The position numbers and the translations under genes are program-made. Of a stretch of DNA of 6,860 nt, positions 1 to 5,358 are shown one piece after another. The notes beneath the pieces are model-generated. The model was given only the letters and a program-made list of their open reading frames with translations, made no database searches and was not told the origin of the DNA. Within the stretch, counting starts at the first letter, position 1; each line of letters opens with the position of its first letter. The DNA is from Psychrobacter sp. (lineage in GTDB: Bacteria; Pseudomonadota; Gammaproteobacteria; Pseudomonadales; Moraxellaceae), in the NCBI GenBank assembly GCA_012270355.1, contig JAAXIL010000126.1, positions 1 to 6,860 of the forward strand, in the 5' to 3' direction.

Positions 1-31
1 AATTAACAAACTTAGCAAAGGTAAATGTCTC

Positions 32-316
32 ATGGCTACGATAACTGCAAAAATCTCATTTATACTTTGTCTACCCAGCGCTTTATGGTTAGGTGGCTGC
101 TCATCACAAAATACTAGTTCCACTATCACGCCAATTGAACCTCCACAAGTGATTGACAGTCAAGTTAAGGACTCTAAAGCAACGTCTGTATATAGTGATC
201 CTAATGGTGTCGAATTAGTGGAGGGCAATCGAGATCCTAAAAATATTCCAGAGGCAGTATTAATTGGTTCTGCTCAGGCTTTAGCTATTGATTCCAAGCA
301 TTATGCAATGGCATAA
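32..316 (+). CDS. N-terminal fragment of the interrupted gene: putative lipoprotein, 94 aa
   Basis: This is the part that would still be translated before the premature TAA. Residues 1-23 form a signal peptide with Lys7, a hydrophobic core and the lipobox L20-G21-G22-C23. Ser at +2 predicts outer-membrane rather than inner-membrane retention, by the established Lol sorting rule. Residues 24-75 are a polar, Ser/Thr/Pro-rich tether. The start is supported by AAAGGT at 17-22, nine bases before the ATG. If made, the product would be a short lipid-anchored tail lacking the folded region encoded downstream. A genuine small lipoprotein is possible, but frame continuity across the stop argues for a fragment. 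Confidence 0.5.
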   Translation: MATITAKISFILCLPSALWLGGCSSQNTSSTITPIEPPQVIDSQVKDSKATSVYSDPNGVELVEGNRDPKNIPEAVLIGSAQALAIDSKHYAMA

Positions 317-337
317 GGTGTCAATCATACCGAAGCC

Positions 338-916
338 ATGCGTCGGATGTTAATTCAACATGATAATGAAAAGCAGAATGAAGCCCTACGAAAAGAATTT
401 GGCAATAGGATAGCAGGTATGGGCTTTATCACTGAGCCTGAGTATGGCATTTTGGTGACGTTAACAGGGACGGGTAAGCCACCGCCTGATCGTATCGTAT
501 ATCGCCCAGCCGACACCCTTAATGAGCGTGAGACCGTCGCTCAAGCCTATAAAACGATGACACCAGAGGGTATTACACTGACTCAAGCTGAAGTTGATAA
601 AGCAATGGAACTCATCGAGTCACCAACACGTTTTATCGTTAGGTTTGAAGTTAATCCAGCAGCCAAAAACCTAACCGAAGCTGAAAACCAGCTTATGTAT
701 GAACGCTCAAAAGAGCTGAATAAACGTATCACTATGATCACAGGCACAAGTTATCGTAGTGATGAGGGTATATATGTGATTTATGTTCATGAGAATGATG
801 CTAAGTCCGCTGGGCTCAATGAAGAGAAACTCAAAAAAATTGGTGAAGAAGTGATGAGAATGCCCGTTAGGATTGAGTGGGAAAATGGGTATGCCGTGTT
901 GGATTCTATAGGTTAA
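338..916 (+). CDS. C-terminal fragment of the interrupted lipoprotein gene, 192 aa
   Basis: Open frame from ATG 338 in the same frame as the upstream lipoprotein fragment. It has no signal peptide, and no well-placed ribosome binding site precedes it; the nearest AAGG (315-318) is about 19 bases away, so independent translation is doubtful. Two alpha/beta-looking units are visible. The first has a charged helix (EKQNEALRKEF) followed by a strand pattern (GILVTLTG). The second has SKELNKRI, then a strand (GIYVIYVHEND), a charged helix (EEKLKKIGEEV) and a closing strand (PVRIEW). This suggests an internal duplication of a small domain. No catalytic motif is evident and I do not recognise the family with confidence. 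Confidence 0.5.
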   Translation: MRRMLIQHDNEKQNEALRKEFGNRIAGMGFITEPEYGILVTLTGTGKPPPDRIVYRPADTLNERETVAQAYKTMTPEGITLTQAEVDKAMELIESPTRFIVRFEVNPAAKNLTEAENQLMYERSKELNKRITMITGTSYRSDEGIYVIYVHENDAKSAGLNEEKLKKIGEEVMRMPVRIEWENGYAVLDSIG

Positions 917-1040
917 ATAATCTTACTTAAGTAGACGGCTTAATATTTATCTTGCTCTCGTGTCAAAAAGATTTCTGATCTTATCGTTAGCGAACCTAAC
1001 TAGAAGGTGTAGGCTAAATGTGCGTAATTGATACTCTTTG

Positions 1041-1058
1041 AAAAACCTAGCGGGGCTA
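1041..1058 (-). terminator. Weak candidate intrinsic terminator of the minus-strand pair
   Basis: Read on the minus strand, the stop codon TAG lies in TAGC-CCC-GCTA (1058 down to 1048), a 4-bp stem with a 3-nt loop. It is followed by GG and five T residues (1045 down to 1041). The stem is short, so this is only a candidate. No better terminator is visible in 917-1055, which also has to end the converging plus-strand gene. Confidence 0.22.
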
Positions 1059-1610
1059 CAGCCTCTCTTTGCTTAAATCCGCTGAAGTGCGACGCAGATG
1101 GATGCTTAAAATTTGAGCAATACCTTTTAGAATGTCGATGCCAATGCGGGGATGGTCTTGCAAGATGCGGTCAAAGTCCGCTTTGGGTAAGATGATTAAG
1201 CCCGTGCGTTCACTTGCCATGACCGTTGCCGAGCGGGACATTTCATCGATCACCGACATCTCGCCCGTGCTTTCGCCTGCCTTTAAGCTGACGATATGCA
1301 CCAAATTATCCTGCTGGTTTGGGTTGGCTTTGTCGTCTGACTTGACTATATCAACTGGCTCGCCTTCTAGATTGTGGTGAGATTTTTGTAAATTGACAGG
1401 GGGACGCACTTTTTTGAAGACATCCAAGTTGCCTGCCACAACCACCGCCATATAATCGCCCCGCTCCCCTTCATAAAATAGCGTTTCACCAGCGTCTAAC
1501 GCCCGAAAGGTCAAATAGTGCTCGACCACACCAAACTCGTAATGGTCTAGCCCTGCAAACATCGGATTATGTTTCAGGGCATCGTATAGGCTGGGGATGG
1601 TTTGAGGCAT
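1056..1610 (-). CDS. Stand-alone cyclic nucleotide-binding domain protein (Crp/Fnr-like sensor domain, no HTH)
   Basis: The 184-residue protein is a single cNMP-binding beta-barrel fold. It opens with the usual pattern NPMFAGLDHYEF (15-26), then AGETLFYEGERGDYMAVVVAG (40-60). The phosphate-binding cassette is visible as G112-E113...G116-E117 MSVIDEMS R126-S127-A128-T129, the Gly-Glu and Arg-Ser positions used to hold a cyclic nucleotide in CAP-type domains. Residues about 69-103 form an unusually long hydrophilic insert between beta strands. The chain ends in the C-helix region (about 146-184) with no helix-turn-helix or enzymatic domain, so it is not a classical CRP regulator; a partner protein may carry the output. 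It lies 38 nt downstream of the amidase gene on the same strand and probably shares its transcript. The ATG at 1610 has no obvious Shine-Dalgarno sequence. Whether it binds cAMP, cGMP or nothing is unknown. Confidence 0.85.
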   Translation of the reverse strand: MPQTIPSLYDALKHNPMFAGLDHYEFGVVEHYLTFRALDAGETLFYEGERGDYMAVVVAGNLDVFKKVRPPVNLQKSHHNLEGEPVDIVKSDDKANPNQQDNLVHIVSLKAGESTGEMSVIDEMSRSATVMASERTGLIILPKADFDRILQDHPRIGIDILKGIAQILSIHLRRTSADLSKERL

Positions 1611-1648
1611 AATTCAGACAATGCAACTGCATTTAACAATAATGACTG

Positions 1649-2632
1649 CTATGATAACCGATGACAAGCAAAAATGGGCAAGTCTTCTCGCCATTGGTTT
1701 TGCTCGTTGATGTTAAATTGAGTGGTAACTAATGCAAATCCATCTTCGGTGTTGTTATGGCTGCCGCTATGATTGTAAACGTCTGTATGGTCAAACTTTG
1801 TTAATGTCTCACCATTGGCATTAACAATCGCACTGTGTCCCCAAGTTTCCCGTACTGAGCCATTTGGCATGTTATGCTTGCCCCCTTGTGCCGAGCCAAT
1901 CAGCAGACATTGAGCATCCATCGCTCGAGCCGTCAATAGCTTGTGCCAGTGGGCTTGACCTGTAGCAAACGTAAAGGCAGACGGGGCAACCAAAATGTCT
2001 GCCCCAGCTTCTCGTAGTCGCTGAGCAAGCTTCGGAAAACGTAAATCAAAACAAATCATCATTCCCAAACCAAGGATTGTTTTAGAGTTGCAGAAATCCT
2101 GAAGCAACGATAAATCAAGCCGAGCCACCACCGTTTGCGTGCCAGCTTCAAAGGTTTGCCCTTCATCGTAGTTTGTTGACTGAGCACCTACCGCATCTGC
2201 CACCATTGCCCGAAACAAATGAATCTTGTCATAGCGAGCCACGCAGTCCCCATTCGGAGCAAATAGCAAACTCACTTGCCTGACTTTACCGTTCGGCACT
2301 ACCGACCCATCGGGGCGATATGTACAAGGAAGCGTACCTGCCACGATAAACATCCCATGCGTTTTCGCTAAATTGCGATACCACGAGACCAATTCATCGT
2401 AGCGTGTGGCAAGCGTCCGCTGATCCCCCATCACACACGCATTTTCGGGCAATACGAGCAGATGCACGCCTTGGGCACTGGCGGAAGCTATCGCACGTTC
2501 GATGATGAGCAAATTGGCATCGACATCGGCTTGCGAATTTAATTGTACTGCCCCGACGTTGATGGTGTTATTCACATTGTCATCGCCATCAAGCGTGGGC
2601 GAAGTTGAGTTTGAATTAAGGGAAGTCAACAT
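1649..2632 (-). CDS. Carbon-nitrogen hydrolase (nitrilase superfamily), Nit1/deaminated-glutathione-amidase-like
   Basis: 327-residue cytosolic amidase. The catalytic Glu-Lys-Cys triad is visible: Glu63 in VLPEN, Lys136 in RYDKIHLF and Cys194 in MMICFDLRFP. The signatures CFDLRFP, GADILVAPSAF, TGQAHWHKLLTARAMDAQC and GHSAIVNANGE are typical of the Nit1/Nit2 branch, whose known members remove the amide of deaminated glutathione or of alpha-keto acid omega-amides. PSAF...TG.AHW favours the Nit1 (YbeM-like) side, but the substrate is inferred. Length is somewhat above the usual 260-290. The first 23 residues are an Asn/Ser/Asp-rich extension before the first core strand (INVGAVQ), and a GTG at codon 20 is an alternative start. 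It is divergent from rpoN and 38 nt upstream of the cyclic-nucleotide-binding gene. No clear ribosome binding site precedes the ATG. Confidence 0.9.
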   Translation of the reverse strand: MLTSLNSNSTSPTLDGDDNVNNTINVGAVQLNSQADVDANLLIIERAIASASAQGVHLLVLPENACVMGDQRTLATRYDELVSWYRNLAKTHGMFIVAGTLPCTYRPDGSVVPNGKVRQVSLLFAPNGDCVARYDKIHLFRAMVADAVGAQSTNYDEGQTFEAGTQTVVARLDLSLLQDFCNSKTILGLGMMICFDLRFPKLAQRLREAGADILVAPSAFTFATGQAHWHKLLTARAMDAQCLLIGSAQGGKHNMPNGSVRETWGHSAIVNANGETLTKFDHTDVYNHSGSHNNTEDGFALVTTQFNINEQNQWREDLPIFACHRLS

Positions 2633-2704
2633 AAGCGGATAAATTTATCAGAAGTTTTATTCAGTTTATCGATTTTTTGCTAAAACAAAAGGGTTTCAAA
2701 AAGA

Positions 2705-2751
2705 TTTTGATGCGAATTTGCATAACTTTTGTTAACCTCAACGCATCAAAA
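2705..2751. repeat. Perfect 10-bp inverted repeat between the amidase gene and rpoN
   Basis: TTTTGATGCG at 2705-2714 is repeated in perfect inverted form as CGCATCAAAA at 2742-2751, with 27 bases between. The arms lie 72-118 bases from the amidase ATG and 20-66 bases from the rpoN ATG, inside the divergent intergenic region. The spacing (37 bp centre to centre) and position would suit a pair of operator half-sites or a looped site. No T-run follows, so it is not a terminator. The binding factor is unknown. Confidence 0.5.
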
Positions 2752-2758
2752 GTGTGAC

Positions 2759-2766
2759 ATTATAAA
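2759..2766. promoter_or_regulatory. Overlapping -10-like hexamers in both directions before rpoN
   Basis: TATAAA (2761-2766) reads toward rpoN, and TATAAT (2764 down to 2759 on the minus strand) reads toward the amidase gene. Neither has a convincing -35 hexamer at 16-18 bp. On the plus strand, transcription from this site would begin almost at the rpoN ATG (2771), which would be nearly leaderless. The region is AT-rich, so this may be chance. Confidence 0.2.
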
Positions 2767-2770
2767 ATTT

Positions 2771-4534
2771 ATGAGCATCTCATTTGGATTGGGGACTAAC
2801 CTATCCACATCGCAAAAACTCACCCCACAAATGCAACAAGCCATTCGCCTGTTGCAACTGTCGAGCCTTGAGCTGGAACAAGAGGTACAAGCCAAGCTCG
2901 ACAGCAATCCGCTACTCGAACGGGTTGAGGAAGAGGGCGTGTCTGCCGATGCGTTTTCTGAGTCGCTCGATGGGGCTTATGACGAAGTTCGAGAAAGTAG
3001 CGACTATAACAATGACAATGATTATGGTTATGAGGGGGACTTTGATGCAGGTTTGGATAATGATTTTACAGATACCTATGAAGCCGACTTGACGGGTGAT
3101 GGGTTAGGCGAGCACCACCTTGCCGCTTCTAATTCCGCAAACAATGCATCCAATAACACAACCAGCACCACGACCAGTAATAATGAGGATAATCACAGCG
3201 GCGACCATGACAACATTTATGACATCCTATCGCAAGACAGCTATTTAGATAGTCATTCAGGCAAAGCTTTGGACCGTTTGGGCGAGCTGAGTGTTGATAC
3301 CGATTGGGACGACATTTATACCCATTCTGCCGAGCCGACGGGCTTGGCTCGTCCCGACATGAGTGATTTTGACGACTATCAAGGGGCGACGCAGGCGAGT
3401 TTGCAAGACCATGTGCGTTGGCAACTAAATTTCAAGCATTTATCAGCCATTGATTTGCTCATCGCTGATTACCTCATCGATGCGATGGACGAACGAGGAT
3501 TTATTGAGCTTGATTCGGAAGAGCTGGCTCAAAGTTTGGGTGTGATGGCAAGTTTTTATCAATGGGAAGACACGATTGATATTGACCAAATCAACATGGT
3601 GCGTCACGTTATCCAGTCGTGCGAACCGCTTGGCGTGGGAGCAAGCAACCTTGCCGAATGCCTACAAATCCAACTGAGAAAATTGCCAAAAGATACCGCC
3701 TATAGAGATGACGCCATCCGCCTGCTATACGGTCATGACCTGTTGGTGAGCAACAACATTTCTGCCTTGACCACCCAAACGGGCGTTAAAAAAAGCGACA
3801 TTGCCGATTGCCTCGCCCTCATTCGTACACTAAACCCAAATCCTGCCTTAAGCTTTACTGCCTCTCAGCCCGATTATGGCTTAGAACCTGACAGCTATGA
3901 CATTCCTGACGTGCTTGTAAGTCTGATAGATGAAGCAAATGGCGATGACCCTACATGGCAAGTCCGCCTAAACCCCGACACTTTGCCTAAACTCAAGGTC
4001 AATCAAGAATATGCCAGCCTAATTAAGCGAGGCGATGACAGCCCCGATAACGTCTATCTTAAAGATCATCTGACCGACGCTCGCCTGTTTATCCGAAGCA
4101 TCGAAGAGCGTAACCAAAACCTACTCAAAGTTGCCACCTGCATCATCCAAAAACAGCAAGCTTTTTTGCTTGAGGGAGCGACTGCCATGAAACCCATGAT
4201 TCTACGCGACATCGCCGACGAGGTAGATTTGCACGAATCCACCGTATCTCGCCTTACCACCAGCAAAACCATCCTCACACCGCAAGGCTTATTTTCGCTC
4301 AAACACTTCTTTTCCTCACACGTCTCAGGCAGTGACGGCGACGTGTCCTCAACCGCCATCTGTGCCATGATTGAGTCACTCATCAAAGCCGAAAACCCCA
4401 AAAAACCGCTATCCGACAGTGCCATTCAGAAGTACCTCGCTGATGAAGGCATCGACATCGCTAGACGCACGGTTGCCAAATACCGTGAAGCCATGAATAT
4501 CGGCTCATCGACTCAGCGCAAGCAAAAGTTTTAA
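2771..4534 (+). CDS. rpoN: RNA polymerase sigma-54 factor RpoN
   Basis: 587-residue alternative sigma factor that directs core RNA polymerase to -24/-12 promoters and needs AAA+ activators to melt DNA. Region I is residues 1-52 (LGTNLSTSQKLTPQMQQAIRLLQLS, then NPLLE). Region II, about 53-205, is very acidic and unusually long, with an Asn/Ser/Thr tract near 119-140. The core-binding domain starts near SLQDHVRWQL (210). The helix-turn-helix is at about 477-497 (LRDIADEVDLHESTVSRLTT). The RpoN box ARRTVAKYR (564-572) is intact and the C terminus NIGSSTQRKQKF is typical. I chose ATG 2771 over an upstream in-frame TTG (2729) because MSISFGLGTNLS aligns with the usual RpoN start. The length exceeds the usual 470-500, mostly through region II. 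No strong Shine-Dalgarno sequence is visible. Confidence 0.96.
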   Translation: MSISFGLGTNLSTSQKLTPQMQQAIRLLQLSSLELEQEVQAKLDSNPLLERVEEEGVSADAFSESLDGAYDEVRESSDYNNDNDYGYEGDFDAGLDNDFTDTYEADLTGDGLGEHHLAASNSANNASNNTTSTTTSNNEDNHSGDHDNIYDILSQDSYLDSHSGKALDRLGELSVDTDWDDIYTHSAEPTGLARPDMSDFDDYQGATQASLQDHVRWQLNFKHLSAIDLLIADYLIDAMDERGFIELDSEELAQSLGVMASFYQWEDTIDIDQINMVRHVIQSCEPLGVGASNLAECLQIQLRKLPKDTAYRDDAIRLLYGHDLLVSNNISALTTQTGVKKSDIADCLALIRTLNPNPALSFTASQPDYGLEPDSYDIPDVLVSLIDEANGDDPTWQVRLNPDTLPKLKVNQEYASLIKRGDDSPDNVYLKDHLTDARLFIRSIEERNQNLLKVATCIIQKQQAFLLEGATAMKPMILRDIADEVDLHESTVSRLTTSKTILTPQGLFSLKHFFSSHVSGSDGDVSSTAICAMIESLIKAENPKKPLSDSAIQKYLADEGIDIARRTVAKYREAMNIGSSTQRKQKF

Positions 4535-4656
4535 ATCTGCCGAAAAATAAAAAAATCTCGCATTATAGCCATCTAATATGGCATTGATAGACATAATTAC
4601 ATTTTTTTACATAAATAAGGCTTGCTCAAGTTCGTATTTCGTGAGAAATTGAATGC

Positions 4657-4692
4657 GTCACCCAAATTTGGAGTGGCCAAATTGGGGATGAC
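4657..4692. repeat. Strong imperfect palindrome / hairpin
   Basis: CCCAAATTTGG (4661-4671) pairs with CCAAATTGGGG (4677-4687) in 10 of 11 positions around a 5-nt loop (AGTGG). The stem is extended by GTCA (4657-4660) pairing with TGAC (4689-4692) past one bulged A (4688). No T-run follows on either strand, so it does not look like a plain intrinsic terminator. It could be a REP-like intergenic palindrome, an mRNA processing or stability element between rpoN and hpf, or a protein-binding site. Confidence 0.55.
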
Positions 4693-4719
4693 AGTTAGCG
4701 TTAAGATATATATAACCCA

Positions 4720-4760
4720 TTGAAATTATTTATAATAATCCTATTGTTGTTAATTATAAT
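4720..4760 (+). promoter_or_regulatory. Candidate hpf promoter region
   Basis: TTGAAA (4720-4725) is followed after 16 bp by TATTGT (4742-4747). A perfect TATAAT also occurs at 4755-4760 and another at 4731-4736, each without a good -35. In DNA this AT-rich some matches are expected by chance. A dedicated hpf promoter is nevertheless plausible, given the 283-base gap to rpoN. Confidence 0.3.
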
Positions 4761-4805
4761 TTTCTAAATGTTAAGCCATTTATTTTACTGCTAACACCAA
4801 TGAAC

Positions 4806-4809
4806 GGAG
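4806..4809 (+). promoter_or_regulatory. hpf ribosome binding site (decides the start)
   Basis: GGAG at 4806-4809 is eight bases before ATG 4818. An upstream in-frame ATG at 4800 has no Shine-Dalgarno sequence of its own, and the GGAG lies inside its coding stretch. The start at 4818 is therefore preferred. Confidence 0.7.
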
Positions 4810-4817
4810 CGTACATC

Positions 4818-5228
4818 ATGAACATGTCAATCAACGGTCACCACATTCAAATCACCGACGCTATGGAATCTGCGGTCAAAGATAAACTTGCTAAAGTCGA
4901 ACGCCGTTTTGATCAAATCCAAAGCATCAAAGTGATTTTATCACTCGACAATCACCACTCTGATTCTAGCCACAGTGGTCAAAATAACCACAAGGCAGAA
5001 GCCATTTTGCGTGTCGCAGGTCAAGAAATGTTTGTGCAAGCCTATTCGGATGACATGTATCAAGCCATTGGGGAAATGGCTGATAAGCTCGATCGCCAAG
5101 TTCGCAAGTATAAAACCAAAGTCGAACGCAAAAGCCGTTCCAAAACCCGTAAAGCTCGCCAACTGCTTCGCAATGCTGTCAGAGATGATATCGGAGCGGA
5201 TATCGGAGCGATGGTGCAACCTGCTTAA
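4818..5228 (+). CDS. hpf: Ribosome hibernation promoting factor, short type (HPF/YhbH)
   Basis: 136-residue protein that binds the decoding centre of the small subunit and helps form inactive ribosome dimers in stationary phase. The start MNMSINGHHIQITDAMESAVKDKLAKVERRF is the classic HPF opening: strand, then long helix. It continues with IKVILSLDN, KAEAILRVAGQEMFVQAYSDDMYQAIGEMADKLDRQVRKYK (about 59-99), the second strand pair and helix. Residues 46-58 are a His/Ser/Asn-rich loop insert. Residues 100-120 are a highly basic tail, followed by a duplicated DIGA-DIGA (124-131). It lacks the C-terminal dimerisation domain of long HPF. It is longer than the 95-residue E. coli protein because of the loop and tail. 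Its position after rpoN is conserved in many proteobacteria. It ends at a strong terminator. Confidence 0.94.
   Translation: MNMSINGHHIQITDAMESAVKDKLAKVERRFDQIQSIKVILSLDNHHSDSSHSGQNNHKAEAILRVAGQEMFVQAYSDDMYQAIGEMADKLDRQVRKYKTKVERKSRSKTRKARQLLRNAVRDDIGADIGAMVQPA
5187..5210 (+). repeat. 12-bp perfect tandem duplication in hpf
   Basis: GATATCGGAGCG occurs twice back to back (5187-5198 and 5199-5210). It is in frame and encodes Asp-Ile-Gly-Ala twice (residues 124-131) in the poorly conserved tail. Identical codons in both copies point to a recent duplication by slippage. Confidence 0.9.
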
Positions 5229-5255
5229 TGCCAGTTTAAAACGATAACAATTCTG

Positions 5256-5291
5256 CACCGCCATTCGTTACAGGATGGCGGTGTTTATTTA
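5256..5291 (+). terminator. Intrinsic terminator after hpf
   Basis: CACCGCCAT (5256-5264) pairs perfectly with ATGGCGGTG (5275-5283). The stem can gain a T-G and a C-G pair inside, leaving a 6-nt loop. It is followed directly by TTTATTTA (5284-5291). It starts 28 bases after the hpf stop. This is the clearest terminator in the window and separates hpf from panC. Confidence 0.88.
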
Positions 5292-5302
5292 TGCCAAATT
5301 AT

Positions 5303-5332
5303 TTTACAATCAGGCAATCTTGTTTCTACAAT
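5303..5332 (+). promoter_or_regulatory. Candidate panC promoter
   Basis: TTTACA (5303-5308) and TACAAT (5327-5332), each 5 of 6 matches to the sigma-70 consensus, are 18 bp apart. They sit just after the hpf terminator and would start transcription around 5339, about 20 bases before the panC ATG. The -10 spans the junction of the two copies of the 14-bp tandem repeat. Confidence 0.45.
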
Positions 5333-5342
5333 CTTGTTTCTA
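5315..5342 (+). repeat. 14-bp perfect tandem duplication in the panC leader
   Basis: CAATCTTGTTTCTA is present twice without a gap (5315-5328 and 5329-5342), ending 16 bases before the panC ATG. The copies are identical, so the event is probably recent or prone to slippage. Confidence 0.93.
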
Positions 5343-5358
5343 AAGTTTGCCTATAGTT

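Larger units (their letters stand above)
32..916 (+). pseudogene. Lipoprotein gene interrupted by one in-frame stop codon
   Basis: Two open segments, 32-316 and 338-916, lie in the same frame and are separated only by a TAA at 314-316 (codon 95). The seven codons after the stop read on without another break (GVNHTEA) into the second segment. Restored, the product would be about 294 residues: a lipoprotein signal with lipobox LGGC (Cys23), a hydrophilic linker to about residue 75, then a region with an AxxRRM..Q helix followed by an 'IAGMGFITEPEYGILVTLTG' strand pattern. This resembles the N-terminal segments found ahead of some secreted trypsin-like proteases, but no protease domain is present and I do not assign a function. 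CAA (Gln) to TAA is the simplest cause, since Gln fits before GVNHTEAMRRM. A sequencing error or programmed readthrough cannot be excluded. Confidence 0.78.
4535..4817. other. AT-rich intergenic region between rpoN and hpf
   Basis: This 283-base stretch has no credible gene. Its first part holds a small hairpin (GCCAT/ATGGC, 4568-4582) with a T-run too far away (4602-4608) to make a standard terminator. The middle holds a strong palindrome (4657-4692). The last 120 bases are extremely AT-rich and carry promoter-like hexamers and the hpf ribosome binding site. No clear rpoN terminator is seen, so readthrough into hpf is possible. Confidence 0.6.

Noticed and set aside
986..1000. Small hairpin GTTAG/CTAAC after the lipoprotein gene
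   Set aside because: Only 5 bp with a 5-nt loop and no T-run; probably chance.
1132..1380. Open frame on the plus strand inside the cyclic-nucleotide-binding gene
   Set aside because: It lies opposite a gene with clear motifs, has no recognisable domain and no ribosome binding site. The same holds for open frames at 2784-3092 (+), 4066-4425 (-), 4941-5264 (-), 4975-5247 (+), 5340-5537 (-) and 6541-6819 (+).
2729..2770. Upstream TTG start adding 14 residues to RpoN
   Set aside because: The added residues are not RpoN-like, would run through the inverted repeat, and the ATG at 2771 gives the usual N terminus.
2806..2814. DnaA-box-like CTATCCACA
   Set aside because: A single mismatched copy inside the rpoN coding sequence, with no cluster of boxes nearby.
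4568..4608. Hairpin GCCAT/ATGGC plus T-run as rpoN terminator
   Set aside because: The stem is only 5 bp, and the T-run starts 19 bases after it.
4680..4720. Sigma-54 promoter before hpf
   Set aside because: TGGC motifs occur near 4580 and 4674, but none has GC at the required -12 spacing.
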